From Arthrobacter sp. 9V (lineage in GTDB: Bacteria; Actinomycetota; Actinomycetes; Actinomycetales; Micrococcaceae), in the NCBI RefSeq assembly GCF_902506065.1, contig NZ_LR732912.1, forward strand, positions 606,003 to 670,002: a stretch of 64,000 nt of DNA, in the 5' to 3' direction. Positions 46,799 through 55,477 of the stretch are shown here, one piece after another. The stretch's first letter is position 1. Each line of letters begins with the position of its first letter. A program made the position numbers and the translations under genes. The notes beneath the pieces are model-generated. The model did not search any database and was not told the origin of the DNA. It saw only the letters and a list, made by a program, of their open reading frames with translations.

Positions 46799-47371
46799 TC
46801 ATGGCAGCCGGGATGGCCGCAGCACGTTGGCATCCCCGGCCTTGCCGGGGTCGAGCGGAACCGGACTTACCAGGACTGCAGGCCCGCGGTGCAGCAGGCC
46901 CCCGGCAATAACCTGGCACCGGACGCCTCCACGCCCGCGCATGGCTTTGTGGGCACCCGGAGCCAGCATTTCGTCCATCCAAGCGCAAGGGTGTGCGGGC
47001 CGCCCTGCTTTGAGGCGCACCTCATCTTCCCCGGACTCAATGGCGAACTCATTGCCCAGCAAGGGAGCCAGCTCTACTCCCCGAAGGACTACGTTCCGCC
47101 GGGTCAGCAGCGGGTCGAAGGGCCCGGCGTCGAGTTCGGCGGCGATGGATTCCAGGGCCTCCACGGCGAATAAGGTCACGGCGGCATCCATGTGTGCGGC
47201 CTTGCCAAAGAACCTGTCGCCAACAATGCCTTTGCCCGCCACCACTTCAGCCTGTTCCGCATCGGTGGTGGGGACGTCTGCCGCACCTTCACGTGCGCGG
47301 CCAAAGTAGGCGTGGGACGGTGACACCAAAAGGTGCAGTACCTCGACGTCGTACCTGTACTCAGCGATCAT
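46799..47371 (-). CDS. MOSC domain protein
   Basis: A 190-residue protein with the MOSC core: GKGIVGDRFFG, LLTRRNVVLRGVELAPLLG and the conserved Cys in RPAHPCAWMD. MOSC proteins bind molybdenum cofactor or carry sulfur and act in reductions of N-hydroxylated compounds. No partner oxidoreductase is adjacent. ATG start. Confidence 0.9.
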   Translation of the reverse strand: MIAEYRYDVEVLHLLVSPSHAYFGRAREGAADVPTTDAEQAEVVAGKGIVGDRFFGKAAHMDAAVTLFAVEALESIAAELDAGPFDPLLTRRNVVLRGVELAPLLGNEFAIESGEDEVRLKAGRPAHPCAWMDEMLAPGAHKAMRGRGGVRCQVIAGGLLHRGPAVLVSPVPLDPGKAGDANVLRPSRLP

Positions 47372-47420
47372 CCCTTAACGCTAGCCCCAGCGTGGAAACT
47401 ACGCATGAAGCATTGCCCCT

Positions 47421-47467
47421 CAAAGTAAAGGGTGCTTTACTTTGAGCGTGAGTAAAGCTTCCTTTAC
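47421..47467 (+). promoter_or_regulatory. Two GTAAAG-N4-CTTTAC operators
   Basis: CAAAGTAAAG-GGTG-CTTTACTTTG (47421-47444) is a perfect palindrome. Its core GTAAAG-N4-CTTTAC recurs at 47452-47467, centres 27 bp apart. They flank the start of the membrane protein gene whose operon also encodes an XRE regulator, the probable binder. Confidence 0.7.
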
Positions 47468-47885
47468 ATCGAGGCGGGCGCCGGCCCACCACTACGTCCT
47501 GGCCATCCTGCTGGGTGCCATGCTGACGGTTGCGGTTGCCGGACTGGTGGGAGCATCAAATCCCAACGACTTCTGGCCTGCTGCAGCGATCGGTGCCCTC
47601 TGCACCGCCTATCCGGCAATGTCGCTGAGCGGCAAGATCTTCGTCTCCCATCACACCGTCACCCGTGATGCGCATGGCGAGCAGAGCGTGGAGTTGCAGT
47701 GGATGCGCCAAGCGGGGGCGGGGGCCTTTTTGGATATCCTCGTGGTCATTGTGGTGGCATCACTGGTACTGGCGATCGGGCGGTTGGATGTGGAGGCGCT
47801 TCCGATCCTTCTGGGCCTTGTGGCGTTGAGCGCTGTTGACGTCGGGTTGCGATACGTGGCCATTCGCCACCGCGCACTGAAGTGA
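47448..47885 (+). CDS. Membrane protein co-encoded with an XRE regulator
   Basis: A protein of about 145 residues with four hydrophobic segments in two pairs and a middle HHTVTRDAHGEQSVELQ loop. Small four-helix proteins of this type commonly sit directly before a short XRE regulator, as here. The start could be GTG 47448 or TTG 47442, and the second operator lies inside the first codons. Function unknown. Confidence 0.75.
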   Translation: MSKASFTSRRAPAHHYVLAILLGAMLTVAVAGLVGASNPNDFWPAAAIGALCTAYPAMSLSGKIFVSHHTVTRDAHGEQSVELQWMRQAGAGAFLDILVVIVVASLVLAIGRLDVEALPILLGLVALSAVDVGLRYVAIRHRALK

Positions 47886-47898
47886 AGGTGCCGTTGAC

Positions 47899-48090
47899 GT
47901 GAAGAACAACCTCGCCGAGCGTCGTGCTGAACGCCGTTGGACACAGGCGGACCTGGCGGCGGCGCTGGGGGTTTCCCGGCAGACGGTCATCTCCATTGAG
48001 CGCGGAAAGTTTGATCCGTCCCTGCCGTTGGCCTTCCTTATTTCGCAAACCTTTGACTGTGCCATTGAGGACATCTTCATCCCGGAATAA
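47899..48090 (+). CDS. Short XRE-family (HTH_3) regulator
   Basis: A 63-residue protein consisting of one helix-turn-helix: LAERRAERRWTQADLAAALGVSRQTVISIERGKFDPSL, then a FDCAIEDIFIPE tail as in YozG-type regulators. It starts with GTG 13 bp after the membrane protein gene. It probably represses the operon through the two GTAAAG-N4-CTTTAC sites. Confidence 0.92.
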   Translation: MKNNLAERRAERRWTQADLAAALGVSRQTVISIERGKFDPSLPLAFLISQTFDCAIEDIFIPE

Positions 48091-48144
48091 CGCCTTGTGT
48101 CCCACGCCGCAGCGCTTTATGGACCGTCCGGATACTGTGGCACG

Positions 48145-48924
48145 GTGAACTTTGCTGAGGCTGCCGACGGCACCGAACTCGCATGGACGTCCCAAGGCGA
48201 AGGCGAGCCCATGCTGCTGATCGCCGGACAGGCCACGGCCATGGATGGCTGGGGCCCGACGGCGGCGCTCCAGTCCCGCTATTACCGCGTCATCCGCTTC
48301 GATCACCGGGGGATTGGGCGGAGTGGGAAGGGTGACGCCGAGCGTTACACCACGAGGTTGTTCGCCCAAGATGCTGTTGCCGTCCTTGATGCCGCCGGAG
48401 TGGATTTAGCACACGTGTACGGTCACTCGATGGGCGGGCGGATTGGCCAGTGGTTGGCCATCGATGCCCCGCAGAAAGTCCGCACCCTCATCCTCGCAGC
48501 CACGAGCGGGGGGAAGCGGCCTGGACTCGGAACGCAGCCTGACAGTGCCGCCTTGGAGGCTTTGGTCAGCGGCGACATGGCCCGGCTTGAACCGCTCTTC
48601 TTTGGCGCAGAATGGGCGCGGAACAACCCCCAAGCAACGCACACCTTCTTCAACTCGCCAGCTTCCGCGTGGGCCAAGGCGCGGCACTTCAAGGCCAGCC
48701 GTGAGCACGACGCTTGGAATGACCTCGGCTCAATTCAAGCCCCTACGCTGATACTCCACGGCACTGAAGATGCTCTGGCGCCTTTGCCCAATGCACTCCA
48801 GTTAAGGGAGCACATCCGTGGCTCAGTGCTGGTTCGTGTGCCTCGAGCGGGCCACGGGCTGCACTTGGACCATCCCGAGACAGTGGAATGGATCCGGCAA
48901 TTCATCGACCGGAAGAGCCGCTAA
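48145..48924 (+). CDS. Alpha/beta hydrolase
   Basis: A protein of about 259 residues: MLLIAGQATAMDGW (oxyanion region), FDHRGIGRSGKG, nucleophile elbow GHSMG and catalytic His in GHGLHLDHPE. GTG 48145 fits the conserved domain start; GTG 48097 would add a 16-residue poor-quality extension. It ends 4 bp into the convergent tetR gene. Substrate unknown. Confidence 0.88.
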   Translation: MNFAEAADGTELAWTSQGEGEPMLLIAGQATAMDGWGPTAALQSRYYRVIRFDHRGIGRSGKGDAERYTTRLFAQDAVAVLDAAGVDLAHVYGHSMGGRIGQWLAIDAPQKVRTLILAATSGGKRPGLGTQPDSAALEALVSGDMARLEPLFFGAEWARNNPQATHTFFNSPASAWAKARHFKASREHDAWNDLGSIQAPTLILHGTEDALAPLPNALQLREHIRGSVLVRVPRAGHGLHLDHPETVEWIRQFIDRKSR

Positions 48925-49532
48925 AGCGCGGGAACGTTCAACACTTCGAGTGCGGCCAGGAGGTATGGCCGCGGATCTGGTTCGGAGCTGGCCGCCCACT
49001 GCATCCATGCTTCAAAAGTGGCAGCGAGGTAGGCGGCGCTCAGGAAGCGGGCTGCCGAGTCGGAAAGGCCGCTCTCCCTAAGAAAGGCCAGGGCCCTCTG
49101 GCGCTGTGGTGCCAGTGATTCGTAGCTCCGGCTGGTCAACTCGGGGTGCTCGGAGATCAGACGGAGCCTGCCGCGGGTGACTGACAGGTCCGGGATGGCG
49201 GAAACCCCGGCGATCGCTGCCTCGCGCAACCCGGCCAGAACGCCGCCGTCGGGCCTGGGTCGGTGGAAGGAGCCGAACGCGAGTGTAGATGCCTCCACCA
49301 CAGGTTCGCTTCCGCCCCATACAAGATCGGCTTTGCTGGCGAAGTAGCGGTAGAGGCTCTTGCGGCCGATTCCGGCGGCCCGTGCGATGTCCTCCATGGA
49401 GGTGTTCTCGTAGCCGTGCTCGGCGAAGAGTCCCAAGGCCAGTCCGGCCACGGCATCGGGGTCGATTGTTGCGGGCCGGCCGCTGACACGCTGAGGCTTG
49501 CCTTCTTCCGAATTCATTCCTCCAGTATTCAC
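48921..49532 (-). CDS. TetR-family transcriptional regulator
   Basis: A 203-residue regulator. The N-terminal HTH reads GLFAEHGYENTSMEDIARAAGIGRKSLYRYFASKADLV, and the C-terminal part is a helical ligand-binding domain. It is divergent from the SDR gene, and a 17-bp palindrome lies in the 65-bp gap, 10 bp from its start, so it likely represses both. GTG 49532 is used here; ATG 49517 is an alternative with GGAGG too close to the codon. Confidence 0.92.
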   Translation of the reverse strand: MNTGGMNSEEGKPQRVSGRPATIDPDAVAGLALGLFAEHGYENTSMEDIARAAGIGRKSLYRYFASKADLVWGGSEPVVEASTLAFGSFHRPRPDGGVLAGLREAAIAGVSAIPDLSVTRGRLRLISEHPELTSRSYESLAPQRQRALAFLRESGLSDSAARFLSAAYLAATFEAWMQWAASSEPDPRPYLLAALEVLNVPAL

Positions 49533-49541
49533 TCTTCCATA

Positions 49542-49558
49542 ATGACACAGAGTGTCAT
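49542..49558. promoter_or_regulatory. TetR-type operator
   Basis: ATGACAC-AGA-GTGTCAT is a perfect palindrome between the divergent tetR and SDR genes. With one mismatch the symmetry extends by two more bases on each side. Confidence 0.75.
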
Positions 49559-49597
49559 AAGGTGAGGGGACAACCGGGCAATCATTGGAAGGACATC

Positions 49598-50377
49598 ATG
49601 GGCAGCGACGCTTCATGGCAGGAGGCCACTACCTCCGGCCGCTTTGCCGGCAAGACCATCATCGTCACGGGCGCGGCCTCGGGCATCGGCCAAGCCACCG
49701 CTTTGAGGATTGCGAAGGAGGGCGGCAGGGTCATAGCGGCGGACATCAGCAAGGAGCGGTTGGACGCTCTTGTGGAGGAGAACACAGGCCTGGATCTGAT
49801 TCCGGTTGCTGGCGACATTTCCACCGAAGAGACGGTGGCCGCTGTGCTGGACGCCGCGGGCGGACACGTGGATGCGCTGGCCAATGTTGCCGGCATCATG
49901 GATAACTTTGCGCCCATTCACGAGGTTGATGACGAGCTCTGGGACCGCGTTTTCCGCATCAATGTCACGTCCCTGATGCGCCTGACCCGTGCAGTGGTGC
50001 CGCTGATGTTGGACGCCGGATCCGGCTCGGTGGTCAACGTTGCTTCCGAGGCCGGACTGCGTGGTTCGGCTGCAGGTGCTGCCTATACAGCGTCAAAGCA
50101 TGCCGTGGTTGGCCTTACCAAGAATTCAGCCGTGATGTACGGTCCGAAGGGCCTGCGGTTCAACGCCGTGGCTCCAGGTCCCACCATTACCAACATTGTG
50201 GCTAACTGGGGATCACAGCTCGCAGCCGAACGCCTAGGACCGCTCATGCAGGCAACGGTTCCCACTCCGGCAACCGCTGCGCAATTGGCAGCATCCATTA
50301 CCTTCCTGCTCAGTGATGATGGCACCAACATCAACGGTGCCATTCTTGCGTCCGACGGCGGCTGGTCGGCTCTATAG
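49598..50377 (+). CDS. Short-chain dehydrogenase/reductase
   Basis: A protein of about 259 residues of the classical SDR type: GxxxGxG as TGAASGIG, an ADISKERL acidic end of strand 2 (NAD preference), NVAG, catalytic Ser in VNVASEAG and the Y-x-x-x-K as YTASK. ATG 49598 follows GGAAGGA. It is the likely target of the divergent TetR regulator. Confidence 0.94.
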   Translation: MGSDASWQEATTSGRFAGKTIIVTGAASGIGQATALRIAKEGGRVIAADISKERLDALVEENTGLDLIPVAGDISTEETVAAVLDAAGGHVDALANVAGIMDNFAPIHEVDDELWDRVFRINVTSLMRLTRAVVPLMLDAGSGSVVNVASEAGLRGSAAGAAYTASKHAVVGLTKNSAVMYGPKGLRFNAVAPGPTITNIVANWGSQLAAERLGPLMQATVPTPATAAQLAASITFLLSDDGTNINGAILASDGGWSAL

Positions 50378-50884
50378 GGATCTCTCGCCCAGGTGCCGGA
50401 CCAGTGCATCGACTATGGGAAGTTGCCCTTTGACGAGCTTGGTCCGGGCCGCGGTTTCCTCGAACCATCGTGCGTCGTCGATCTCCGGGAACTCCTTGAT
50501 GGCACCCGAGCCTTTTGGCCACTCCATGGGAAAGGTGTTGCTGACAATCTGCTGAGGCTGAAAGTCTGTGGCTTCTGCAGTGAACGCGGTGATCAATTTA
50601 CCGGATGGCTGCCGGAAAACACCCAATAGTTCATAGTGCGCCGCCGGGGGTGGTGTACCTATTTCTTCAGTGAATTCCCGTTGAGCGGCAACCAATGCGT
50701 CTTCGTCCTCAGGGAATTCTCCCTTGGGAATTGACCATGCGTGTTCATCTTTGCGAGCCCAAAAGGGTCCGCCCATATGGGCTATCCATAGCTCCAATTG
50801 ACCGGCCGTGTTTCGCCGGTGAAGGAGGATGCCGGCGCTGCGAATGGTGATGTGCCCTCCCGGGTTCAGGCGTTGCGCTCTCAT
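50372..50884 (-). CDS. Nudix hydrolase
   Basis: A 170-residue enzyme. The Nudix box is GEFPEDEDALVAAQREFTEEIG, preceded by WSIPKG. The N-terminal SAGILLHRRN and LELWIAHMGGPFWARKD resemble Ap4A-type or DUF-like NUDIX proteins that act on nucleoside diphosphate derivatives. Its stop overlaps the convergent SDR stop by 6 bp. Confidence 0.92.
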   Translation of the reverse strand: MRAQRLNPGGHITIRSAGILLHRRNTAGQLELWIAHMGGPFWARKDEHAWSIPKGEFPEDEDALVAAQREFTEEIGTPPPAAHYELLGVFRQPSGKLITAFTAEATDFQPQQIVSNTFPMEWPKGSGAIKEFPEIDDARWFEETAARTKLVKGQLPIVDALVRHLGERSL

Positions 50885-51089
50885 TGGATGGATATGCCAA
50901 GGCTACTCGTTGAGTTGGCACCGTTATCCAATTGATGTTGAGTTGACCATTTTGCCTGTCCATTTCTCTTCCGGCGGGACCTTGGCTACTTGATAATCGA
51001 GGACAGGCGTTTTTCGGGGGTGGAACGTCGTTGCGGTCCGCGGCATCAGCCGTTGACGGGTCTGGGCGCATCAGCAGGAGGAAACAGCT

Positions 51090-52466
51090 ATGGCATTTTC
51101 AGTGAGGCTCCTTCCACGTGGGGGAAGACAAGCAATGGGGTTGGCCGTCATCGCAGCGGTCGGTTTATCAATGTTCACCGGAATTGGTCCATCACATGCG
51201 GCGGACACCACGCCCATGGCTGAGGATCCCGGCCCGGTGGGCAGCTTCGCCTGGAAAGGTTTCAACTGGCAGAAGCGTTTTTGGGGTGGGGCGCCCATGT
51301 ATAACGCCACTTGGGACGCCAACAATGTGAGCAATCCGGACGCGGACGGTTACGTCAAGCTGTCCATCAGCAATCCCACGGGCTCTGCCCCTAAGGGGGC
51401 GGAATTCCAGTCCACGCGTGAAGGTTTCGGATATGGCACGTACAGCACCACTGTGGAGAAGGATGTCAGCGCCCTTCAGAAAGAAGTGGTGTGGGGTTGC
51501 CTGTTCACGTACGACCCAAATGCGGAGCCGGGTTATACGGAGATTGACCTTTGCGAAGCCTCGGCCTGGGGCGGGGGCGCTGCTTACGGTGAAAATTGGC
51601 CGGTGACCCAAGGGCATGGATATTGGTTTGACTCCACCTTGCCGCCGGGGCAGGGAAACAACACTGTCACCTTTGACGTCACCAATGCTCCGATCCTTAC
51701 GCACAGGATGGTGTGGGAACCGGGCAAGCTGACTTTTGAGACGTTCGCGGGTGAGGGCTACAACGGAACCCTCCTGAAGCGAACTGTCCTGGAAGGCTCT
51801 ACTGTGCCGCTTCCGGCGAAGGAGCAAATTCACTTCAACCTCTGGGTGACAGGTGGTGGCGGCGGGGATGCTGCCCATGTTGCTCCTGAAACCGTGACCA
51901 TCCGGGACTTTTCCTTTGTTCCGGCGAATCAAGGTCAGCTCACAGCACCAACTCCCACCATCTCAGGGACGGCCGCTGTTGGTTCAACGTTGACCGCAGT
52001 CCCGGGGAACTGGACCGCAGGAACCGCCCTCGGCTATCAGTGGTACCGAAATGGCACGGCAATTGCCGGCGCAACCGGTGCCACCAGGGTCCTTGCCGCT
52101 GCGGACCAGGGCGCCACTTTGACTGTCCGGGTGACGGGTAACAAAGCCGGCTATGCCACAGCTATCAAGGAATTAGCTCCCACGGCAGCGGTGGTGGCAG
52201 GGACGTTGGTAGCCCCAGCCCCCACCATCACTGGAACACTCGCAGTGGGTTCAACCCTGACAGCTAACCCCGGAACATGGACCTCCGGGACCACCTTGAC
52301 GTACCAGTGGTACCGGTCCGGTGTGGCGATCGCAGGGGCAACGGCCAGAACATACAAGCTGGTGAGTGCGGACCAAGCTGACACCATGAGCGTGAGGGTT
52401 ACCGGTACCAAGGCCGGCTACACCACGGTGACGAAGTCCTCGGCCAGCACTGCTGTGATTCCGTAA
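51090..52466 (+). CDS. Secreted GH16-type glucanase with two C-terminal Ig-like repeats
   Basis: A 458-residue secreted protein. A signal peptide ends near SHAAD. The catalytic domain (residues about 40-280) carries E151-I-D153-L-C-E156, the GH16 E-x-D-x-x-E signature, preceded by FGYGTYSTTVEKD. Two tandem repeats of about 90 residues follow, each with PTxTGTxAVGSTLTAxPGxW and YQWYRxGxAIAGAT, as in Ig-like modules that bind wall or sugar. It probably cleaves beta-glucans. GGAGGAAA precedes the ATG. The 205 bp upstream hold no gene. Confidence 0.87.
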   Translation: MAFSVRLLPRGGRQAMGLAVIAAVGLSMFTGIGPSHAADTTPMAEDPGPVGSFAWKGFNWQKRFWGGAPMYNATWDANNVSNPDADGYVKLSISNPTGSAPKGAEFQSTREGFGYGTYSTTVEKDVSALQKEVVWGCLFTYDPNAEPGYTEIDLCEASAWGGGAAYGENWPVTQGHGYWFDSTLPPGQGNNTVTFDVTNAPILTHRMVWEPGKLTFETFAGEGYNGTLLKRTVLEGSTVPLPAKEQIHFNLWVTGGGGGDAAHVAPETVTIRDFSFVPANQGQLTAPTPTISGTAAVGSTLTAVPGNWTAGTALGYQWYRNGTAIAGATGATRVLAAADQGATLTVRVTGNKAGYATAIKELAPTAAVVAGTLVAPAPTITGTLAVGSTLTANPGTWTSGTTLTYQWYRSGVAIAGATARTYKLVSADQADTMSVRVTGTKAGYTTVTKSSASTAVIP

Positions 52467-52488
52467 GCCGGCGGCCCGGATGCACCAA

Positions 52489-52532
52489 ACCCGCAGTTGT
52501 GTCGTGCTGGAGGTAGCGACACAACTGCGGGT
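52489..52532. terminator. Perfect 16-bp palindrome, bidirectional terminator candidate
   Basis: ACCCGCAGTTGTGTCG (52489-52504) pairs perfectly with 52517-52532 around a 12-nt loop, between the convergent GH16 gene and the LAMTG micro-protein gene. Confidence 0.7.
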
Positions 52533-52571
52533 CCGGTGATTGACCCGACTTTCAGGGCTTAGCTAAAGTTC

Positions 52572-52748
52572 CTAGCCCTTCTGCGCCCGGACCGGCACGA
52601 TCCTCTTGATGGCGAGGCCGAGTGCCAACATGGCGAAAGCTGCCAGTGCGTACCAGAAGAGGTCCCCGGCTCCGGTCATTGCGAGCGTTCCGGAGCCCAT
52701 TCCGGCTGCTGCTGCCCCTGTCACGGGGGCTACTGGGTTGTTGTACAT
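52572..52748 (-). CDS. 58-residue peptide with LAMTG sorting signal
   Basis: A very short protein: MYNNPVAPVTGAAAAG, then LAMTG, a hydrophobic helix (DLFWYALAAFAMLALGLAI) and the basic tail KRIVPVRAQKG. That is a complete sortase sorting signal, of the LAxTG type used by class E sortases of high-GC actinobacteria, on a peptide with almost nothing else. It follows the GT2 gene by 7 bp on the same strand. It has no obvious signal peptide, so either the single helix serves as the export signal or the gene start lies further upstream (ATG 52787, inside the GT2 gene). Confidence 0.7.
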   Translation of the reverse strand: MYNNPVAPVTGAAAAGMGSGTLAMTGAGDLFWYALAAFAMLALGLAIKRIVPVRAQKG

Positions 52749-52755
52749 GAATCGG

Positions 52756-53910
52756 TTACCAAACTTTCTTTCTGTTAAGTGCTGCATCCAGGTACGCCTT
52801 GGCGTGAACAGCCTGGAGGAAGATATCAATGACGGTTTCGTACATGGTTGCGGCCAGGAGCATGTACCTCCAGCCCCGGAAACGCACAGTAACTATGCGT
52901 TCCAGGATGAAGATGCCGGTGACGGTGATCCAGAAGGGCTGAAGGTTCAGGCCCATCCCGGATATCAACGCGAACAGGATGGAACCGAAGTAGGCCAGCG
53001 TCACGATGACGCCGATCATGGAAAGAAACTGGCGTCCCCAATAAGGCCTGGTCACTTTGGTCCATCCGTATTGCACGCAGTTCTCCACCGCGCCGCGCTT
53101 CCACCGGAGCCGCTGGGACCAGAGTTCACGCCACGTGGGCATGACCTCCGTGACCAGCGTGCAGTTTGATGGTGAGGCGATGCGGTAGCCCAGGGTCAAC
53201 AGGGCAAAGGAGAGTTCGTTGTCTTCGGTCAGGACCGAGGTGTCGTAAACGCCGCCCTTGCCGTTGCCGGGAGGGAGCGTGCCCTTCAACCGGGCGGCAA
53301 CGACGTCGCGCAGTGTCTTGACCCGGAATAGGGCCGCAGTGCCGGTCACTACCAGGCACTTGCCATGGAGTCGCTTCACATCCCGTGCGTAGCGGGCGTA
53401 TTCGTTGCGCTGCAGGTGGCCTACAAAGCCGCCACCAGGGCCGCCGCTGAACACACCGCCAACGGCACCGAGCATCTTATCGGCCAGCAGGTTCTTGGTG
53501 GCGTTCTCAATGAAATCGAGGGCGAGCTGCGAATCGGCGTCCTGAACCAGGACGAGGTCCTGGGGGTCCGCTTCCGGCAGGAGCTCACTGAGGGCGAAGT
53601 TCAGTGCTCCGGCTTTTTTGTCTTTGTTGCCTACTGTCCGGATGACTTCGGCGCCTTGGGCCAAGGCAAGCTCTTCAGTATTGTCCGTGCAGTTATCTGC
53701 CACCACAATGATGCGGTCCGGGCGATGGGTCTGGTTGTTCAAGGAGTGAAGCGTCTCAGTAATCCCGGCGGACTCATTGTGTGCCGGAACCAGGACGGTG
53801 ACTACCCCGCCTGCCGCACGGTGGGATCGCCGCCGCCGGCGCCTGAAAGCCGTATCCGGTGTGTTTGCCGGGCCCGGTACAGCTGTGGTGGCCATGGTTT
53901 CCGTAAGCAT
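52756..53910 (-). CDS. Processive family 2 glycosyltransferase
   Basis: A 384-residue GT2 enzyme. The GT-A domain has VPAHNESAGI, VQDADSQL (DxD), the TEDNE acid/base region and QRLRW (QxxRW), the set found in cellulose-, chitin- and hyaluronan-type synthases. Two or three membrane helices follow near the C-terminus. It probably polymerises and extrudes a surface polysaccharide. ATG 53910 or 53895 may be used. It is followed by the LAMTG micro-protein. Confidence 0.92.
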   Translation of the reverse strand: MLTETMATTAVPGPANTPDTAFRRRRRRSHRAAGGVVTVLVPAHNESAGITETLHSLNNQTHRPDRIIVVADNCTDNTEELALAQGAEVIRTVGNKDKKAGALNFALSELLPEADPQDLVLVQDADSQLALDFIENATKNLLADKMLGAVGGVFSGGPGGGFVGHLQRNEYARYARDVKRLHGKCLVVTGTAALFRVKTLRDVVAARLKGTLPPGNGKGGVYDTSVLTEDNELSFALLTLGYRIASPSNCTLVTEVMPTWRELWSQRLRWKRGAVENCVQYGWTKVTRPYWGRQFLSMIGVIVTLAYFGSILFALISGMGLNLQPFWITVTGIFILERIVTVRFRGWRYMLLAATMYETVIDIFLQAVHAKAYLDAALNRKKVW

Positions 53911-54207
53911 TGTGATCCCTCCGTTCGTGCGTTGAAGCGTTGACTCACTTAGAGTTCCAACGCGAACGCAAGATCAGGGGAGGGAAACCATCAAGGAAGT
54001 CTCAAGGTTTGCGCAGGACTTTCTGAACGGCGTCACGAACGGGGACCGGAGACCACTTATGTCGAAATTCTCCGCAAAACCTGGCCTTGTTCGTATTACG
54101 AGGCGTACAAGCCCGGGGGAGGCGGACAACTGCGGGAGGCGTTTAAACGCAAGAAGACGACGTCGGGGGCGTCCCGGCGTCGTCCTCTTGAGTAGTGCTT
54201 GAGCTGC
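53911..54207. other. Intergenic region between GT2 and a small protein gene
   Basis: Holds the promoter region of the minus-strand GT2 gene and a hairpin at 54156-54184 (GACGACGTCGGG pairing with CCCGGCGTCGTC, one G-T pair), which read on the minus strand runs into TTCTTGCG and probably terminates the small gene at 54208. Nothing else is visible. Confidence 0.5.
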
Positions 54208-54378
54208 TTAGCGGTTCAGGCTGACCGTGAAGGTCTTGGGACCGCTAAGGGTTACCGCGATTCCGCAGTTTTCGGCGGCAGCGCGGTGTGAGAGGGATTC
54301 AATGGCGGCATCGATGGTGTGGTCGATTGCCGACTTGTCCCAGATTTTCAGCGTGATGGAGTCAGTATGTGTCGTCAT
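54208..54378 (-). CDS. Small soluble protein, unknown
   Basis: A 56-residue protein (MTTHTDSITLKIWDKSAIDH...). It has alternating strand/helix patterning with an amphipathic helix around DAAIESLSHRAA and a closing strand KTFTVSLN. ATG 54378 is preferred to the ATG at 54393. A terminator-like hairpin follows. Function unknown. Confidence 0.55.
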   Translation of the reverse strand: MTTHTDSITLKIWDKSAIDHTIDAAIESLSHRAAAENCGIAVTLSGPKTFTVSLNR

Positions 54379-54584
54379 TGTCAGTACTTTCACTCAGGCC
54401 GTTAACAGCCCCAAGCTTCTTCGCAGGGGCCGCATCCTCGTCGGTGAGGATTGCTGATTCAGCTTGTACGGGAACGAATTCCCTCATTCATGGTTCATGC
54501 TGCCCACCACGGTTGACAAGTGAATCCGGCTAAGTGTGACCGATTACACGTTGCTGATTACTCCGTGTAACCCGTGCTGATGCG

Positions 54585-54686
54585 GCGTGGCTTCCTGACC
54601 CTCTTTGGATTTCCGAAGCGGCTATTTCAACCCTTTGGGGTTAACTTTCAGGGCCTGAGTCGGCAAAGAAGGTCAGGAAGCCACGC
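54585..54686. repeat. Long 23-bp-arm palindrome downstream of the second SRPBCC gene
   Basis: GCGTGGCTTCCTGACC and seven further bases (54585-54607) pair with 54664-54686 with a single mismatch; inside lies AACCC-TTTG-GGGTT. It ends 12 bp from the stop of the minus-strand SRPBCC gene. Confidence 0.65.
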
Positions 54687-54697
54687 GAGTGCAGGGA

Positions 54698-55393
54698 TTA
54701 GTGTCCCGGCAGCATGCCGCTTTGTGGTGGGATGAAGCCTGGTCCGGTGTCGCCGTCGTCGTTCCGTTCGGCGGCACTGCGGGTGTCGCTTTCAGCGGTC
54801 TCATCGGACTCACCATCCATGTCCGCCAGCCCGTTGGTTTGATCGAACGCATGAGTCACGGGGTCGATGATCGGGGGCGAATCAGAGGTGGCGGCGGTTG
54901 CGGCTGTGCCCGAAGGCGTGGAGGAGCCTGTGCTCCCGGCCCCGGTCCGCTCCGTGGTCTCGTCGCCAGTCTCCGGTGCCTGCTTTTCGATGTATTCCTT
55001 GAACTTCTTCAAGTCTGACTCAGCCTGCCTTTCAACAATGTGCAACTTGTCTCCCAGGAACTCGAGGACGCCGTGGGGTTCGTATTCCAGTGACAGGTGC
55101 AAGGACGTCTGGCTGGGGCCGGCTTCCTTGAAGTCCACCCAGCCCGCATTCTTGGCGCCCTCAACGGCTGCCCAGGCCACGGCCCGGTCCAGGTCCTGCT
55201 GAACGATCTTTGCTTCCCAACGGCGATGGACGCCTGCGATTTCGGCCACCCATTCCAGTCGGTCCTCGCTGAGCCGTGTCACCCGTTCCACTCCGCCCAT
55301 GAAGTGCGGAAACTCCTCGAACTTGGTCCACTGCCTGTAGGCCGTACCGACCGGAACGTTGACCATGATTGTCTTGTTCACTTTCGTGGTCAT
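54698..55393 (-). CDS. SRPBCC-family protein with long acidic tail
   Basis: A 231-residue paralogue of the protein at 37813. Residues 1-145 form the SRPBCC fold (VNKTIMVNVPVGTAYRQWTKFEEFPHFM), and the remaining 85 are Thr/Ser/Gly/Asp-rich and probably disordered. AGGAGGAGAC precedes the ATG. The intact acidic tail here is what suggests a frameshift in the 37813 copy. Ligand unknown. Confidence 0.88.
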   Translation of the reverse strand: MTTKVNKTIMVNVPVGTAYRQWTKFEEFPHFMGGVERVTRLSEDRLEWVAEIAGVHRRWEAKIVQQDLDRAVAWAAVEGAKNAGWVDFKEAGPSQTSLHLSLEYEPHGVLEFLGDKLHIVERQAESDLKKFKEYIEKQAPETGDETTERTGAGSTGSSTPSGTAATAATSDSPPIIDPVTHAFDQTNGLADMDGESDETAESDTRSAAERNDDGDTGPGFIPPQSGMLPGH

Positions 55394-55477
55394 TGTCTCC
55401 TCCTACCCGATAATAATCAGCATACTTACATTATCGAGCTTCTCAAGGGGTTAATACAGGCCTCGAAGGAGCGGAAG

